A stretch of DNA of 64,000 bases from Methylobacillus methanolivorans (lineage in GTDB: Bacteria > Pseudomonadota > Gammaproteobacteria > Burkholderiales > Methylophilaceae). The stretch covers positions 248,001 to 312,000 of the forward strand of contig NZ_JBIWXY010000001.1 of the NCBI RefSeq assembly GCF_044751345.1. The letters are read 5' to 3'. A model generated the notes under the pieces. It was given only the letters and a program-made list of their open reading frames with translations. It did not search any database and was not told where the DNA came from. The position numbers and the translations under genes are program-made. Positions 7,991 to 16,492 of the stretch are shown piece by piece (positions within the stretch are counted from its first letter, which is position 1; each line of letters begins with the position of its first letter).

Positions 7991-9700
7991 TTACTCGTTG
8001 TTTTTGCCGTCAAGCTTAGCCTTCAGCAATGCACCAAGGTTGGTGGTGCCAGCAGAGCCGGCGTCATTGCTGAATTTTTGCAGCGCATCAGCTTCGTCAG
8101 CAAGATCCTTCGCCTTGATGGACAGGGCGATGGAGCGGTTCTTGCGGTCGATGTTGGTAATGCGGGCTTCGATTTCTTCGCCTTCCTTGAGCACGGTAGA
8201 AATGTCGTCTACCTTGTCACGGGAAACTTCAGAAGCACGCAGGTAGCCTTCTACTTCGCCTTCAAGCGTAATTACTGCGCCCTTGGCTTCGATGGACTTC
8301 ACGATACCCTTAACGATAGCACCCTTGTCATTCAGTGATGTGTAAGCGCTGAATGGATCGCTATCGAGTTGCTTAACGCCGAGGGAGATACGCTCCTTCT
8401 CAACGTCGATGCTCAGTACTACAGCTTCGAGTTCGTCACCCTTCTTGAAGTTGCGGATAGCTTCTTCACCAGATTGGTTCCAGGACAGGTCGGACAAGTG
8501 AACCAGGCCGTCGATACCACCAGGCAAGCCGATGAATACGCCGAAATCAGTGATGGACTTGATCTGGCCGCTGACCTTGTCACCCTTCTTGTGGGAAGCA
8601 GCAAAGTCATCCCATGGGTTAGCCTGGCATTGCTTCATACCCAGAGACAGACGACGACGATCTTCGTCGATTTCCAGAATCATGACTTCTACTTCGTCAC
8701 CCAATTGAGCGATCTTGGCAGGATGTACGTTCTTGTTGGTCCAATCCATTTCGGAAACGTGTACCAGACCTTCAATGCCTGGCTCGATTTCAACGAATGC
8801 ACCGTAGTCGGTCAGGTTAGTGACCTTGCCGAACAGGCGGGTACCCACTGGGTAACGGCGGCCTAAAGCAACCCATGGATCGTCGCCCAACTGCTTGATG
8901 CCCAGGGAAACACGGTTCTTCTCTTGATCGAACTTGAGGATCTTGGCTTCAACTTCTTCACCAACAGTCAGCACTTCGGATGGGTGCTTAACGCGGCGCC
9001 ATGCGAGGTCAGTGATATGCAACAGGCCGTCGATGCCACCCAGATCAACGAACGCACCGTAGTCGGTGATGTTCTTGACGATACCCTTGACTACTGCGCC
9101 TTCCTTCAGGGATTCGAGCAGAGCTTCGCGGTCAGCGCCCATGGTTTCTTCCAGCACAGCGCGGCGGGAAACCACAACGTTGTTACGCTTGCGATCCAGC
9201 TTGATAACCTTGAAGTCCCATTCCTTGTTTTCGAATGGAGTTGTGTCTTTAACAGGGCGCAGATCAACCAGTGAGCCTGGCAGGAATGCACGAATGCTGT
9301 TGACCATGACAGTCAGACCACCCTTGACGCGGCCATTGACCATGCCCTTGATGATGCGGGATTCGTTCATTGCTTCTTCGAGGTCTTGCCATGCAGCCAG
9401 GCGCTTGGCCTTTTCGCGGGACAGCTTGGTTGAACCATAACCATCTTCCAGGGATTCGATGCAGACTTTGACGAAGTCGCCTGCATTTACTTCGAGCTCA
9501 CCGCGGTCATTGCGGAACTCGGAAGCAGGGATCACGCTTTCCGACTTTAGGCCGGCGTTGACGATAACGAAGTCATCATCAACAGAGACAACTTCAGCGG
9601 TGATCACTTCACCGGAACGCATTTCCTGGCGAGCCAGGCTTTCCTCGAACAGGGCTGCGAAGCTTTCCATGGAGGAGGTTGTGGTTGAAAGGTTAGTCAT
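7991..9700 (-). CDS. rpsA: 30S ribosomal protein S1
   Basis: Binds mRNA leaders and delivers them to the 30S subunit. Six consecutive S1 (OB-fold) domains span about residues 30-535 of 569. Domains 3-6 carry the clear YGAFVDLGGIDGLLH-type motif. The start MTNLSTTTSS follows a short AGG; a second in-frame ATG (MESFAALFEES) lies 10 codons later and aligns with E. coli S1, so the true start may be there. The 81-base leader holds a hairpin. Confidence 0.96.
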   Translation of the reverse strand: MTNLSTTTSSMESFAALFEESLARQEMRSGEVITAEVVSVDDDFVIVNAGLKSESVIPASEFRNDRGELEVNAGDFVKVCIESLEDGYGSTKLSREKAKRLAAWQDLEEAMNESRIIKGMVNGRVKGGLTVMVNSIRAFLPGSLVDLRPVKDTTPFENKEWDFKVIKLDRKRNNVVVSRRAVLEETMGADREALLESLKEGAVVKGIVKNITDYGAFVDLGGIDGLLHITDLAWRRVKHPSEVLTVGEEVEAKILKFDQEKNRVSLGIKQLGDDPWVALGRRYPVGTRLFGKVTNLTDYGAFVEIEPGIEGLVHVSEMDWTNKNVHPAKIAQLGDEVEVMILEIDEDRRRLSLGMKQCQANPWDDFAASHKKGDKVSGQIKSITDFGVFIGLPGGIDGLVHLSDLSWNQSGEEAIRNFKKGDELEAVVLSIDVEKERISLGVKQLDSDPFSAYTSLNDKGAIVKGIVKSIEAKGAVITLEGEVEGYLRASEVSRDKVDDISTVLKEGEEIEARITNIDRKNRSIALSIKAKDLADEADALQKFSNDAGSAGTTNLGALLKAKLDGKNNE

Positions 9701-9719
9701 TAAAAAAATACCTAATAAT

Positions 9720-9735
9720 CCCGCCGTGCAGCGGG
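9720..9735 (-). promoter_or_regulatory. Hairpin in the rpsA leader
   Basis: A CCCGC / GCGGG stem with a six-base loop lies about 20 bases before the rpsA start, between cmk and rpsA. No T-run directly follows on the minus strand, so it is more likely an mRNA leader structure than a terminator. E. coli S1 represses its own leader, which has hairpins; applying that here is inference. Confidence 0.35.
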
Positions 9736-9781
9736 GCTAAATTAAAAAAACCATGAACCGGTGAGATTCACGGCGCTTGTA

Positions 9782-10471
9782 CTACAAAACTTGTTTGCCA
9801 GTGTTGGCGCGACTGTAATCCAGAATCGCGTTTACTGCCTGGTCTATGCTAAGGTGGCTGGTTTCCAGCAGCCTTGCATTCTCGCTTTTCTGCAACGGTG
9901 CAACAGATCTTTGGCTATCTCTTGCATCACGCGCTTGCAAATCTTGCAAGATGTCCGCGAGATTAGCATGGATTCCTTTTTCCATCAACTGTTTATAGCG
10001 CCTCTCAGCCCGAATCTCCGCACTGGCGGTAAGGAATATCTTGGTGCCTGCATCCGGGAAGACGACAGTGGCCATGTCCCGGCCATCGGCAACTAGGCCG
10101 GGTGCCTTGCGGAAGCTTTTTTGCAGGTCAAGCAAGGCTGCGCGCAATGCCGGATGCACGGCAACCTCAGAAGCACCGCGGCTGATGTCTTCGGTACGTA
10201 CGGCTTCGGTGATGATGTCACCGTTCAGGTAGATTTCTCCTGCTGCAAAGCGTATATCCAGATGGGTTGCCATCTCTGCTAACGCCATTTCGTCTTGCCA
10301 GTCGATACCTTGCTTGAGAGCGGCAAGTGCGGCAATACGGTAAATCGCACCTGAATCAAGGTAGTGGTAACCCAGGGTTGTGGCGACACGCTGCGCTACG
10401 GTTCCCTTGCCAGAAGCAGAGGGGCCATCAATGGCAATTACAGGAATAGGGCAGGGCAATATCTCGGTCAT
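9782..10471 (-). CDS. cmk: Cytidylate kinase
   Basis: Phosphorylates CMP and dCMP with ATP. The P-loop GPSASGKGT is at residues 15-23. The Cmk-specific DSGAIYR segment (about 40-46) and VADGRDMATVVFPDA (about 126-140) line the CMP pocket, and a C-terminal RDxRDxxR-like stretch supplies lid arginines. The 229-residue length is normal. It is three bases downstream of aroA and upstream of rpsA, a very common proteobacterial order. Confidence 0.95.
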   Translation of the reverse strand: MTEILPCPIPVIAIDGPSASGKGTVAQRVATTLGYHYLDSGAIYRIAALAALKQGIDWQDEMALAEMATHLDIRFAAGEIYLNGDIITEAVRTEDISRGASEVAVHPALRAALLDLQKSFRKAPGLVADGRDMATVVFPDAGTKIFLTASAEIRAERRYKQLMEKGIHANLADILQDLQARDARDSQRSVAPLQKSENARLLETSHLSIDQAVNAILDYSRANTGKQVL

Positions 10472-10474
10472 GGG

Positions 10475-11779
10475 CTATATGGAAGAGTTTGATATGTGAA
10501 TGAGCGTGCTAAAGCGCTCGAAATAATCCGGGAAGGTCTTGGCGACACACTTGGGGTCGTTAATGGTGACGGGTACGCCGCCTAAGGCGACTAGCGAGAA
10601 ACACATAGCCATACGGTGATCGTCATAGGTGTCAATGTGCGCATTGGGAAGCAGAGCCGCGGGAGGCGTGATGCGGAGATAGTCGCTGCCTTCCTCGACA
10701 ATCGCCCCTACCTTGCGCAGTTCTGTCGCCATGGCGGTGAGTCTGTCGGTTTCCTTGACGCGCCAGCTGGCGATATTGCGCAAAGTGCTTGGACCATCGG
10801 CAAATAGTGCCAATATCGCCAGTGTCATGGCGGCATCTGGGATGTGGTTACAGTCCAGATCCAGAGCCTTGAGCTTACCAGGCACGGCACTGACTTCAAT
10901 CCAGTTGTCTCCTGTTGTGACAACTGCTCCCATTAATTCAAGTGCTTCGATAAAGCGTACGTCGCCCTGAATGCTGTCGCGACCAACGCCTTCTACTTTC
11001 ACTGGGCCTTGGCCGATGGCACCCGCTGCAAGGAAATAGGAGGCAGAAGAGGCATCGCCCTCGACATGTATGCTGCCAGGGCTTTGGTAAATGCTACGTG
11101 CCGGGATGGTGAAGGCGCGCCATTCGTCACGCAATACCTTAACGCCAAACCTGCGCATGAGGTTGAGCGTGATCTCGATATAGGGCTTGGAAATCAGCTC
11201 GCCCACGACTTCAATGCGCGCTTCCATGCCTGTCAGGGGCAGGGCCATCAATAGCGCGGTGAGAAATTGGCTAGAAACATCGCCGCGCACTTGCAAGGCT
11301 TGGCTGGTATTAATTTCTGCCGGGTGGATGTGTAAAGGCGGGAAGCCAGGGTTCTGCAGATATTCTATTGATGCGCCTGCTGCATTGAGTGCATCAACCA
11401 AGTCACCAATCGGGCGCTCGTGCATGCGCGCGATGCCGGAGAGTTCGTAATCACCCTGGGATAACGCCAATGCGGCGGTCAGTGGGCGGAAAGCCGTGCC
11501 TGCGTTGCCAAGAAACAGTTTGGCTTGTCTCACTGGGAAGCTGCCAGAGCTGCCTTCGACTCGCCATTGATGTGGCGCGATTTGAGTCAATACAATCCCC
11601 AGAGTTTGCAAGGCTTCCAGCATGCGTTGCGTATCGTCCGAGGCAAGTAGCTCGTGAATCTCAGTGGTGCCTTGTGCGAGTGCGGCAAGCAGCAGTGTGC
11701 GGTTGGAGATGCTTTTGGAGCCAGGCAGTTTTACTGTGCCATGGGCCAGGTTTGCTCCGGGCAGTGTCAATGTTTCCAT
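10475..11779 (-). CDS. aroA: 3-phosphoshikimate 1-carboxyvinyltransferase (EPSP synthase)
   Basis: Joins shikimate 3-phosphate and phosphoenolpyruvate in the aromatic amino acid pathway. Motifs include LPGSKSISNRTLLLAALA (about 18-35), GNAGTAFRPLTAAL (about 90-103), and the catalytic DDHRMAM region near the C-terminus. The open frame runs 65 codons further upstream into tyrA, but that stretch has no family resemblance. The start at 11779 begins METLTLPG two bases after the tyrA stop, giving a normal 434 residues. The LPGSKS and GNAGTAFR loops resemble class I, glyphosate-sensitive enzymes; sensitivity itself cannot be read here. Confidence 0.94.
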   Translation of the reverse strand: METLTLPGANLAHGTVKLPGSKSISNRTLLLAALAQGTTEIHELLASDDTQRMLEALQTLGIVLTQIAPHQWRVEGSSGSFPVRQAKLFLGNAGTAFRPLTAALALSQGDYELSGIARMHERPIGDLVDALNAAGASIEYLQNPGFPPLHIHPAEINTSQALQVRGDVSSQFLTALLMALPLTGMEARIEVVGELISKPYIEITLNLMRRFGVKVLRDEWRAFTIPARSIYQSPGSIHVEGDASSASYFLAAGAIGQGPVKVEGVGRDSIQGDVRFIEALELMGAVVTTGDNWIEVSAVPGKLKALDLDCNHIPDAAMTLAILALFADGPSTLRNIASWRVKETDRLTAMATELRKVGAIVEEGSDYLRITPPAALLPNAHIDTYDDHRMAMCFSLVALGGVPVTINDPKCVAKTFPDYFERFSTLIHISNSSI

Positions 11780-11781
11780 GC

Positions 11782-12663
11782 TTAATTTTTCCAGAGGGCG
11801 GAGGGCGAATGCTGTGCCCAGGCGTTGCGGGCCTGGCTGGCGCGCTCGAAAGTGGCTTGCAGGCTTGCAGCATCGCCGTGCTCCAGGCTTTGGCGTAATT
11901 GATTGAGTGCTGACTGATAACGATCCAGTTCTTGCAGCAAGGCTGTGCGATTGGCCAGGCTGATGTCGCGCCACATTTCCGGTGAGCTACCAGCGATGCG
12001 GGTAAAGTCGCGAAAACCGCTGGCGGCAAATTCAAAGAATTGCTCTGCATCAGGTCGTGCAGCTAACTCGTCTACCAAGGCGAAGGCGAGCAAGTGAGGC
12101 AGGTGGCTGACAGCAGCAAAAATCGTGTCATGTCCTTCAGGGCTCATTTCACGCACGATGGCACCTGTGCTCAGCCAAAGTTCGCGTACGATTTGAACTG
12201 CGCCTGGGTCGGTACGCCCGTCAGGGGTGAGAACGACATTCTTGTTTTTGTATAAGGTAGCCTGCGCAGCGGAAGGGCCGCTTTTCTCTGCACCTGCAAT
12301 CGGGTGTCCAGGTACGAAGCGCGATGCTGCATTTCCAAGGAGTTTATGTGCTTCGTTGGCGATATCGGCTTTTGTGCTGCCTGCATCAGTAATGATGGTC
12401 TTGTCTTCTAGGTGTGGTGCGATACGCTGGAGGATGGGGCCAATTTGCGCTACCGGTGTGGCAATCATGATGACATCGACACCCTTAAGAGCGGTGGCGA
12501 TGTCAGTCGCAGCCTCATCTATGATGCCCAGTGTTAGTGCTTCTTGCAGACTGTCTCCCGTGCGGCCTATCCCTGTAACGTGCCAACCTGCATTTGCCGC
12601 TTTGAGCGCAAGAGCAAGTGAGCCGCCGATAAGGCCAACGCCGAAAACAAGCAGTTTTTTCAA
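11782..12663 (-). CDS. tyrA: Prephenate dehydrogenase
   Basis: Oxidises prephenate (or arogenate) toward tyrosine. The N-terminal dinucleotide motif GVGLIGGSLALAL is at 8-20. The catalytic region SHLPHLLAFALVDEL (about 186-200) with His and the helical C-terminal domain follow; 293 residues is normal for a mono-functional enzyme. The start is TTG (12663) with no in-frame ATG nearby and only a weak ribosome site. It heads tyrA-aroA-cmk. The usual betaproteobacterial upstream genes (gyrA, serC, pheA, hisC) are not next to it here, so the block has been split. Confidence 0.92.
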   Translation of the reverse strand: MKKLLVFGVGLIGGSLALALKAANAGWHVTGIGRTGDSLQEALTLGIIDEAATDIATALKGVDVIMIATPVAQIGPILQRIAPHLEDKTIITDAGSTKADIANEAHKLLGNAASRFVPGHPIAGAEKSGPSAAQATLYKNKNVVLTPDGRTDPGAVQIVRELWLSTGAIVREMSPEGHDTIFAAVSHLPHLLAFALVDELAARPDAEQFFEFAASGFRDFTRIAGSSPEMWRDISLANRTALLQELDRYQSALNQLRQSLEHGDAASLQATFERASQARNAWAQHSPSALWKN

Positions 12664-12743
12664 GATGAGAATGTAGCGTGGAGTGAAAAGCGCGATTGTA
12701 GCATGTTAGCCAAGAGAGGCTGGATGGGGAAAAGCAACCAAGA

Positions 12744-12775
12744 CGTTTTGTGCGAAGGCAGAGAAACACAAAACG
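12744..12775. repeat. Inverted repeat upstream of tyrA / downstream of bpt
   Basis: CGTTTTGTG and CACAAAACG form a perfect 9-bp dyad around a 14-base loop in the 182-base gap between tyrA and bpt. No T-run follows. It could be the bpt transcript end or an operator for tyrA; nothing decides between them. Confidence 0.35.
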
Positions 12776-12845
12776 CCGGCTGCAATAAACCACAAGGAGT
12801 CATGCTATGAGTGGCGAAAATTGAATTGGTTCACAGCCAACGATA

Positions 12846-13592
12846 TTATTTTTCTGGAGCGGGGTGTTCGGTGTGAATGGGCTGCCATTCGCCGTTGATC
12901 AAGCCTTCTTGTGGCAGGAAGTTTTGTTTGTAGGCCATTTTGCGGCTTTCCTTGATCCAGTAGCCTAGATAAAGGTAAGGCAGGTTGAGACCTGCGCACC
13001 AGTCAAGTAGCCACAAGACATTGTAAGTGCCATAGCTTGCTTGCTTGTCGGCAGTATCGTAGAAAGTATAGACCGCAGATACACCATCACGCACGATATC
13101 TACCACGCTGACCATTTTCAGCACACCATGTTCACGGAACTCTACCATCAGGCTTTCCACATTGCTTTGTACTAGGAAGTTGCGGTATTGCTCTGCCGTC
13201 TCAGGATCACCAGAGCCGCCTTCGTGCCGGGCGATCTGGTAAGCAGAATATAGGGCAAAGTGTTCTTCCGAGAAGGTCAACTCCATCAGGGTGACAGATA
13301 GGTTCTGGTGCTGTTTCCAGGCTCGGCGCTGGCTACGGCTGGGTTGAAAGTCTGCGACTGGCAACCTGACGGGGATGCAGGCATGGCAAGTTTCGCAATG
13401 GGGGCGATAGGCAAATTTTCCGCTGCGGCGGAAACCCAGCTGTATCAGGCCGCTGTAGGCCTGGGCGTCGATTAAATGGTGGGGGGTGGCAATCAGCGAT
13501 TGTGCGGGTTTGTTGGCAAGGTAACCGCAGGAATACGCCGTGGTGGCGTAAAACTGGATTTTGTGCAGATGCTGTTCGCCGGGCAATGTCAT
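12846..13592 (-). CDS. bpt: Aspartate/glutamate leucyltransferase
   Basis: Transfers leucine from Leu-tRNA to proteins starting with Asp or Glu, marking them for ClpS/ClpAP in the bacterial N-end rule. The ATE N-terminal domain shows the cysteine cluster of the family (YSCGYL near 17-22 and CETCHACIP near 67-75). The C-terminal ATE domain includes YLYLGYWIKESRKMAYK. At 248 residues it is typical. It overlaps the end of aat by four bases (ATGA), so both transferases are made from one message. Confidence 0.92.
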   Translation of the reverse strand: MTLPGEQHLHKIQFYATTAYSCGYLANKPAQSLIATPHHLIDAQAYSGLIQLGFRRSGKFAYRPHCETCHACIPVRLPVADFQPSRSQRRAWKQHQNLSVTLMELTFSEEHFALYSAYQIARHEGGSGDPETAEQYRNFLVQSNVESLMVEFREHGVLKMVSVVDIVRDGVSAVYTFYDTADKQASYGTYNVLWLLDWCAGLNLPYLYLGYWIKESRKMAYKQNFLPQEGLINGEWQPIHTEHPAPEK

Positions 13593-14284
13593 GTCGGGTA
13601 GTGTATCAATTCGCGCAGTCGTTGTGAAAATTCTGCACGAGGAATCTCACGGGCGCCTAGTGAGGCTAGGTGCTGTGTTTTCATTTGGCAGTCGATCATG
13701 CCGCAGCCCAGCGTTTGCAGATGTTGCACCATGTGCACAAAAGCGAGCTTGGATGCATCGGTGACATGATGAAACATGGATTCACCATAAAACATCCTGC
13801 CGATGCGGATGCCATAGAGGCCGCCTACCAGCTTGCCATCCATCCATGTTTCGGCGCTGTGGGCGTAGCCCAGGCGATGCAGTTCGGTGTATCCCTGCAT
13901 GATGTCATGTGTAATCCAGGTGCCATCCTGGCCCTCGCGCGGCGTGGCAGAGCATGCAGCAATCACATCGCTGAATGCAGAATTGAAGCGGATTTCATAA
14001 TCTTGTCGCTTGAGGCGCTTGGCAAGCGATCTTGATATTTTTAATTCAGTGGGGAATAGCACCATGCGTGGATCAGGGCTCCACCATAAAATCGGTTCAC
14101 CCTCGCTGAACCAAGGGAATATGCCTTGCTGGTAGGCGCTGAGCAAGCGCTCTGCGCTTAGGTCTCCACCAATCGCAAGTAAGCCGTTGGGTTCCTGCAA
14201 CGCGGCCTCCAGTGGTGGAAAAGGCGTATTGTCCTGTAATGCACGTACCAAGCCACCAGGTAGTCGATAATATTGATGGCTCAT
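13589..14284 (-). CDS. aat: Leucyl/phenylalanyl-tRNA-protein transferase
   Basis: Adds Leu or Phe to N-terminal Lys or Arg, the second branch of the bacterial N-end rule. The family pattern FPWFSEGEPILWWSPDPRMVL (about 55-75), GTWITHDIMQGY and GGLYGIRIGRMFYGESMFH are all present in 231 residues. It is the upstream gene of the aat-bpt pair. The adaptor clpS and the ATPase clpA, which usually complete the pathway, are not in this window. Confidence 0.94.
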   Translation of the reverse strand: MSHQYYRLPGGLVRALQDNTPFPPLEAALQEPNGLLAIGGDLSAERLLSAYQQGIFPWFSEGEPILWWSPDPRMVLFPTELKISRSLAKRLKRQDYEIRFNSAFSDVIAACSATPREGQDGTWITHDIMQGYTELHRLGYAHSAETWMDGKLVGGLYGIRIGRMFYGESMFHHVTDASKLAFVHMVQHLQTLGCGMIDCQMKTQHLASLGAREIPRAEFSQRLRELIHYPT

Positions 14285-14381
14285 TGGGTGTGGTGGTGTC
14301 CAGCAATGTCAAACATGGCACCAAGCTTAGCATAATGCCGTTGCGCTATGCTGGCTGTGCCAATTGTGCTATTTTCCTTCC

Positions 14382-14738
14382 ATGCGTCTCTATCGCTTTC
14401 TTGTCATGTTGCTCTTGGCCGTATTCCTGGCAGATACCGCTATGGCCAGTGCCAGCCTGCATTTGCCCGAGGCTGCTGCCCCTGCGACGATGCAGATGAA
14501 TGCGCACCAGCATCACGCCAAGCATGCCGATGCGCAGCACGAGAATGGCTATCAGCAACATGGGGATGATTGCAGAAACTGCCATGATTGCCTGTCATGC
14601 TTCAGTGTCTTGCCCATTTCTATCCCGATGGTGATGCCTGATGCGCCGCCTCATCCAGTGATGGATGCGTTCAACCTGATTTATTTCCCACCTGCCTTGG
14701 CGCAATTGCAGCGCCCACCCATTTCGTTCTCCAGCTAG
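14382..14738 (+). CDS. Small secreted His/Cys-rich protein of a copper cluster
   Basis: A 118-residue protein with a signal peptide (MRLYRFLVMLLLAVFLADTAMA). The mature part is rich in Met and His (MNAHQHHAKHADAQHENG), has CRNCHDCLSC at about 77-86, and ends in a Pro-rich tail. The layout recalls DUF2946-type proteins found beside copper genes; family membership is tentative. The start is ATG 14382, since the TTG six codons earlier adds nothing. It opens a plus-strand run with a His-rich protein, a TolC-like lipoprotein and a multicopper oxidase. Periplasmic copper binding is inferred from composition and neighbours. Confidence 0.6.
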   Translation: MRLYRFLVMLLLAVFLADTAMASASLHLPEAAAPATMQMNAHQHHAKHADAQHENGYQQHGDDCRNCHDCLSCFSVLPISIPMVMPDAPPHPVMDAFNLIYFPPALAQLQRPPISFSS

Positions 14739-14825
14739 ATTGTTGCGATAGCCGCTGTTTTTGCGGCCCTGTCTTAAGCTGCTTGTCGTCATCAAGCAAG
14801 CACCACATCGTCAATGGAGAGTATT

Positions 14826-15107
14826 ATGCGATTCAATATCATCTTCTCAGCTTTATGCTGTCTTTGCCTTGCGCTGCCTGTTGCAGCACTAGGGGCTGAC
14901 ATCAATCCGGGCCAGACTTTGCAATATGAGCCTGTGCTGCAGCAATACCAGAAATTCGACCATGGCCAAAAATCCGGCGATGCCAAGCAAACTGAATTAA
15001 CAGATCCGCATGCCGGACACGATATGCATCAAGGACATGATGTAGAGCATGAGCACCACCAGCATGCTGAACACCATGATCACCAGCATATGCAACACGG
15101 AGAGTAA
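14826..15107 (+). CDS. Small secreted His-rich protein of a copper cluster
   Basis: A 93-residue protein with a signal peptide (about 1-22, cut near ALG-AD). The second half carries a dense His/Met/Glu/Gln stretch (from about 65 to the end), a typical metal-binding composition. ATG 14826 is chosen because GGAGA precedes it at good spacing; ATG 14814 lies inside that site. It stops two bases before the TolC-like gene, so co-translation is likely. No recognised domain. A periplasmic copper sponge or chaperone is a reasonable guess. Confidence 0.6.
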   Translation: MRFNIIFSALCCLCLALPVAALGADINPGQTLQYEPVLQQYQKFDHGQKSGDAKQTELTDPHAGHDMHQGHDVEHEHHQHAEHHDHQHMQHGE

Positions 15108-15109
15108 TC

Positions 15110-16492
15110 ATGGCGCAGTTAATATCGAGGCGGGCGATGCTCTGTGTTGTCGTGATCAGCAGCCTGCTTTCAGGGTGCGCGACGTTTAGCCGTGATGGCG
15201 GCATGGATGATGTGCAATCCATGGTTTCCCAACGCCTGAAACAGGATGTGGCACTGGATGGTGCTGGCAAGGCGATTGCACAGCAGCGTGTGCATGAGTT
15301 ACTCGCCAAGCCCTTGGGTATGGACGAGGCCTGGCAATTAGCGTTGTTGAATAACCGTGGGCTAAAAGCTGGCTTGGCCGAACTTGGTATTGCTGAGGCG
15401 GACTTGGTGCAGGCCGGGCGCTTGCCCAACCCACGCTTTTCCATGCTGTATACGCGTCATGATGGCGACTACAAAATAGAACAGTCCTTTACTTTCAATG
15501 TATTTGCTCTGTTGACAATGCCGCAGGCCAAGGCCGTGGAGCAGCAGCGCTTCGAGCAAGCCAAGCGTGAAGTCAGCCTGCAAGTGCTGGCCTTGGCGCA
15601 GGCAACTCGCCAAGCCTGGATTGAGGCCGTCGCGGCAGAGCAATCTTCGCTTTATGCTGCGCAGGTGATGCAGGCAGCGGAAGCTGCGGCAGAGTTGGCA
15701 CGGCGCATGTATCAGCAAGGCAACTGGAGCAAGCTGGATCAGGCACGTGAACAAGGCTTTTATGCCGACGCTGCGCTGGAGTATGCCGCAGCGCGCGAGC
15801 ACCAGCGCATGGCGCGTGAACGGTTGTCACGCCTGCTCGGGTTGGGAAATAGCGATCTTTTTACATTGCCACCACGCTTGCCTGATTTACCGGCGACGGG
15901 GGATGATCTTTTGCAGGTACAGCAGCAGGCTTTTCTGCAAAGGCTGGATTTGCTGGCGATGCGTGCCGAGGTGGATGCGCTCGCCAAGCAGTTGGGCCTA
16001 AGCAAGACCACGCGCCTGATTAATGTGCTGGATATTGGGCCAGCACGTGTGCTGGAAGGCAGGCGCGGCGAGGCTTACAAAAAAGGCATCACCCTGGGTT
16101 TTGAGCTGCCCTTATTTGATTGGGGCAGTGCGCGCGTAAAGCGTGCCGAGGCTATTTATACCCAGGCACTTGAACGTACGGCACAAACAGCGATTGATGC
16201 CGAGACTGAGGTCAGGGCCGCTTATATGCGTTATCGCGTACGGTATGACATAGCGCGCCATGTCCAGGATGAGATCGTGCCGCTGCGCCAGCGCATGTTG
16301 CAAGAGAGTCAGTTGCGCTACAACGGTATGCTGGTCAGCGCATTTGAGCTACTAGCAGGCGCACGGGAGCAGATCGGCAGCGTTAATCAATATATCCATG
16401 CCATGCGTGATTTTTGGCTGGCTGACGCCAGCTTAGCGATGGCGACCATGGGGCCTGCGGCATCCCTGGATGTGGATGGAAGGGGAGAGTAA
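15110..16492 (+). CDS. TolC-family outer-membrane lipoprotein of the copper cluster
   Basis: A 460-residue outer-membrane channel/efflux factor. The lipoprotein signal ends in LLSGC with Cys23 as the lipidated residue. Two long helical repeat halves with Ala/Gln/Glu-rich coiled coils (about 170-240 and 370-440) fit the outer membrane efflux family. No adaptor or RND pump accompanies it here; its immediate partners are the His-rich protein upstream and a multicopper oxidase whose ATG overlaps its stop by one base (TAATG). It may serve an efflux complex encoded elsewhere or have an oxidase-linked role. Confidence 0.8.
   Translation: MAQLISRRAMLCVVVISSLLSGCATFSRDGGMDDVQSMVSQRLKQDVALDGAGKAIAQQRVHELLAKPLGMDEAWQLALLNNRGLKAGLAELGIAEADLVQAGRLPNPRFSMLYTRHDGDYKIEQSFTFNVFALLTMPQAKAVEQQRFEQAKREVSLQVLALAQATRQAWIEAVAAEQSSLYAAQVMQAAEAAAELARRMYQQGNWSKLDQAREQGFYADAALEYAAAREHQRMARERLSRLLGLGNSDLFTLPPRLPDLPATGDDLLQVQQQAFLQRLDLLAMRAEVDALAKQLGLSKTTRLINVLDIGPARVLEGRRGEAYKKGITLGFELPLFDWGSARVKRAEAIYTQALERTAQTAIDAETEVRAAYMRYRVRYDIARHVQDEIVPLRQRMLQESQLRYNGMLVSAFELLAGAREQIGSVNQYIHAMRDFWLADASLAMATMGPAASLDVDGRGE

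Noticed and set aside
11780..11974. 65-codon upstream extension of aroA
   Set aside because: It overlaps tyrA in another frame and has no EPSP synthase similarity; METLTLPG at 11779 is the natural start.
12786..12825. Very short plus-strand frames after AAGGAG near 12797
   Set aside because: The site is a good ribosome-like sequence, but the frames are only two to five codons (ATG CTA TGA; MSGEN).
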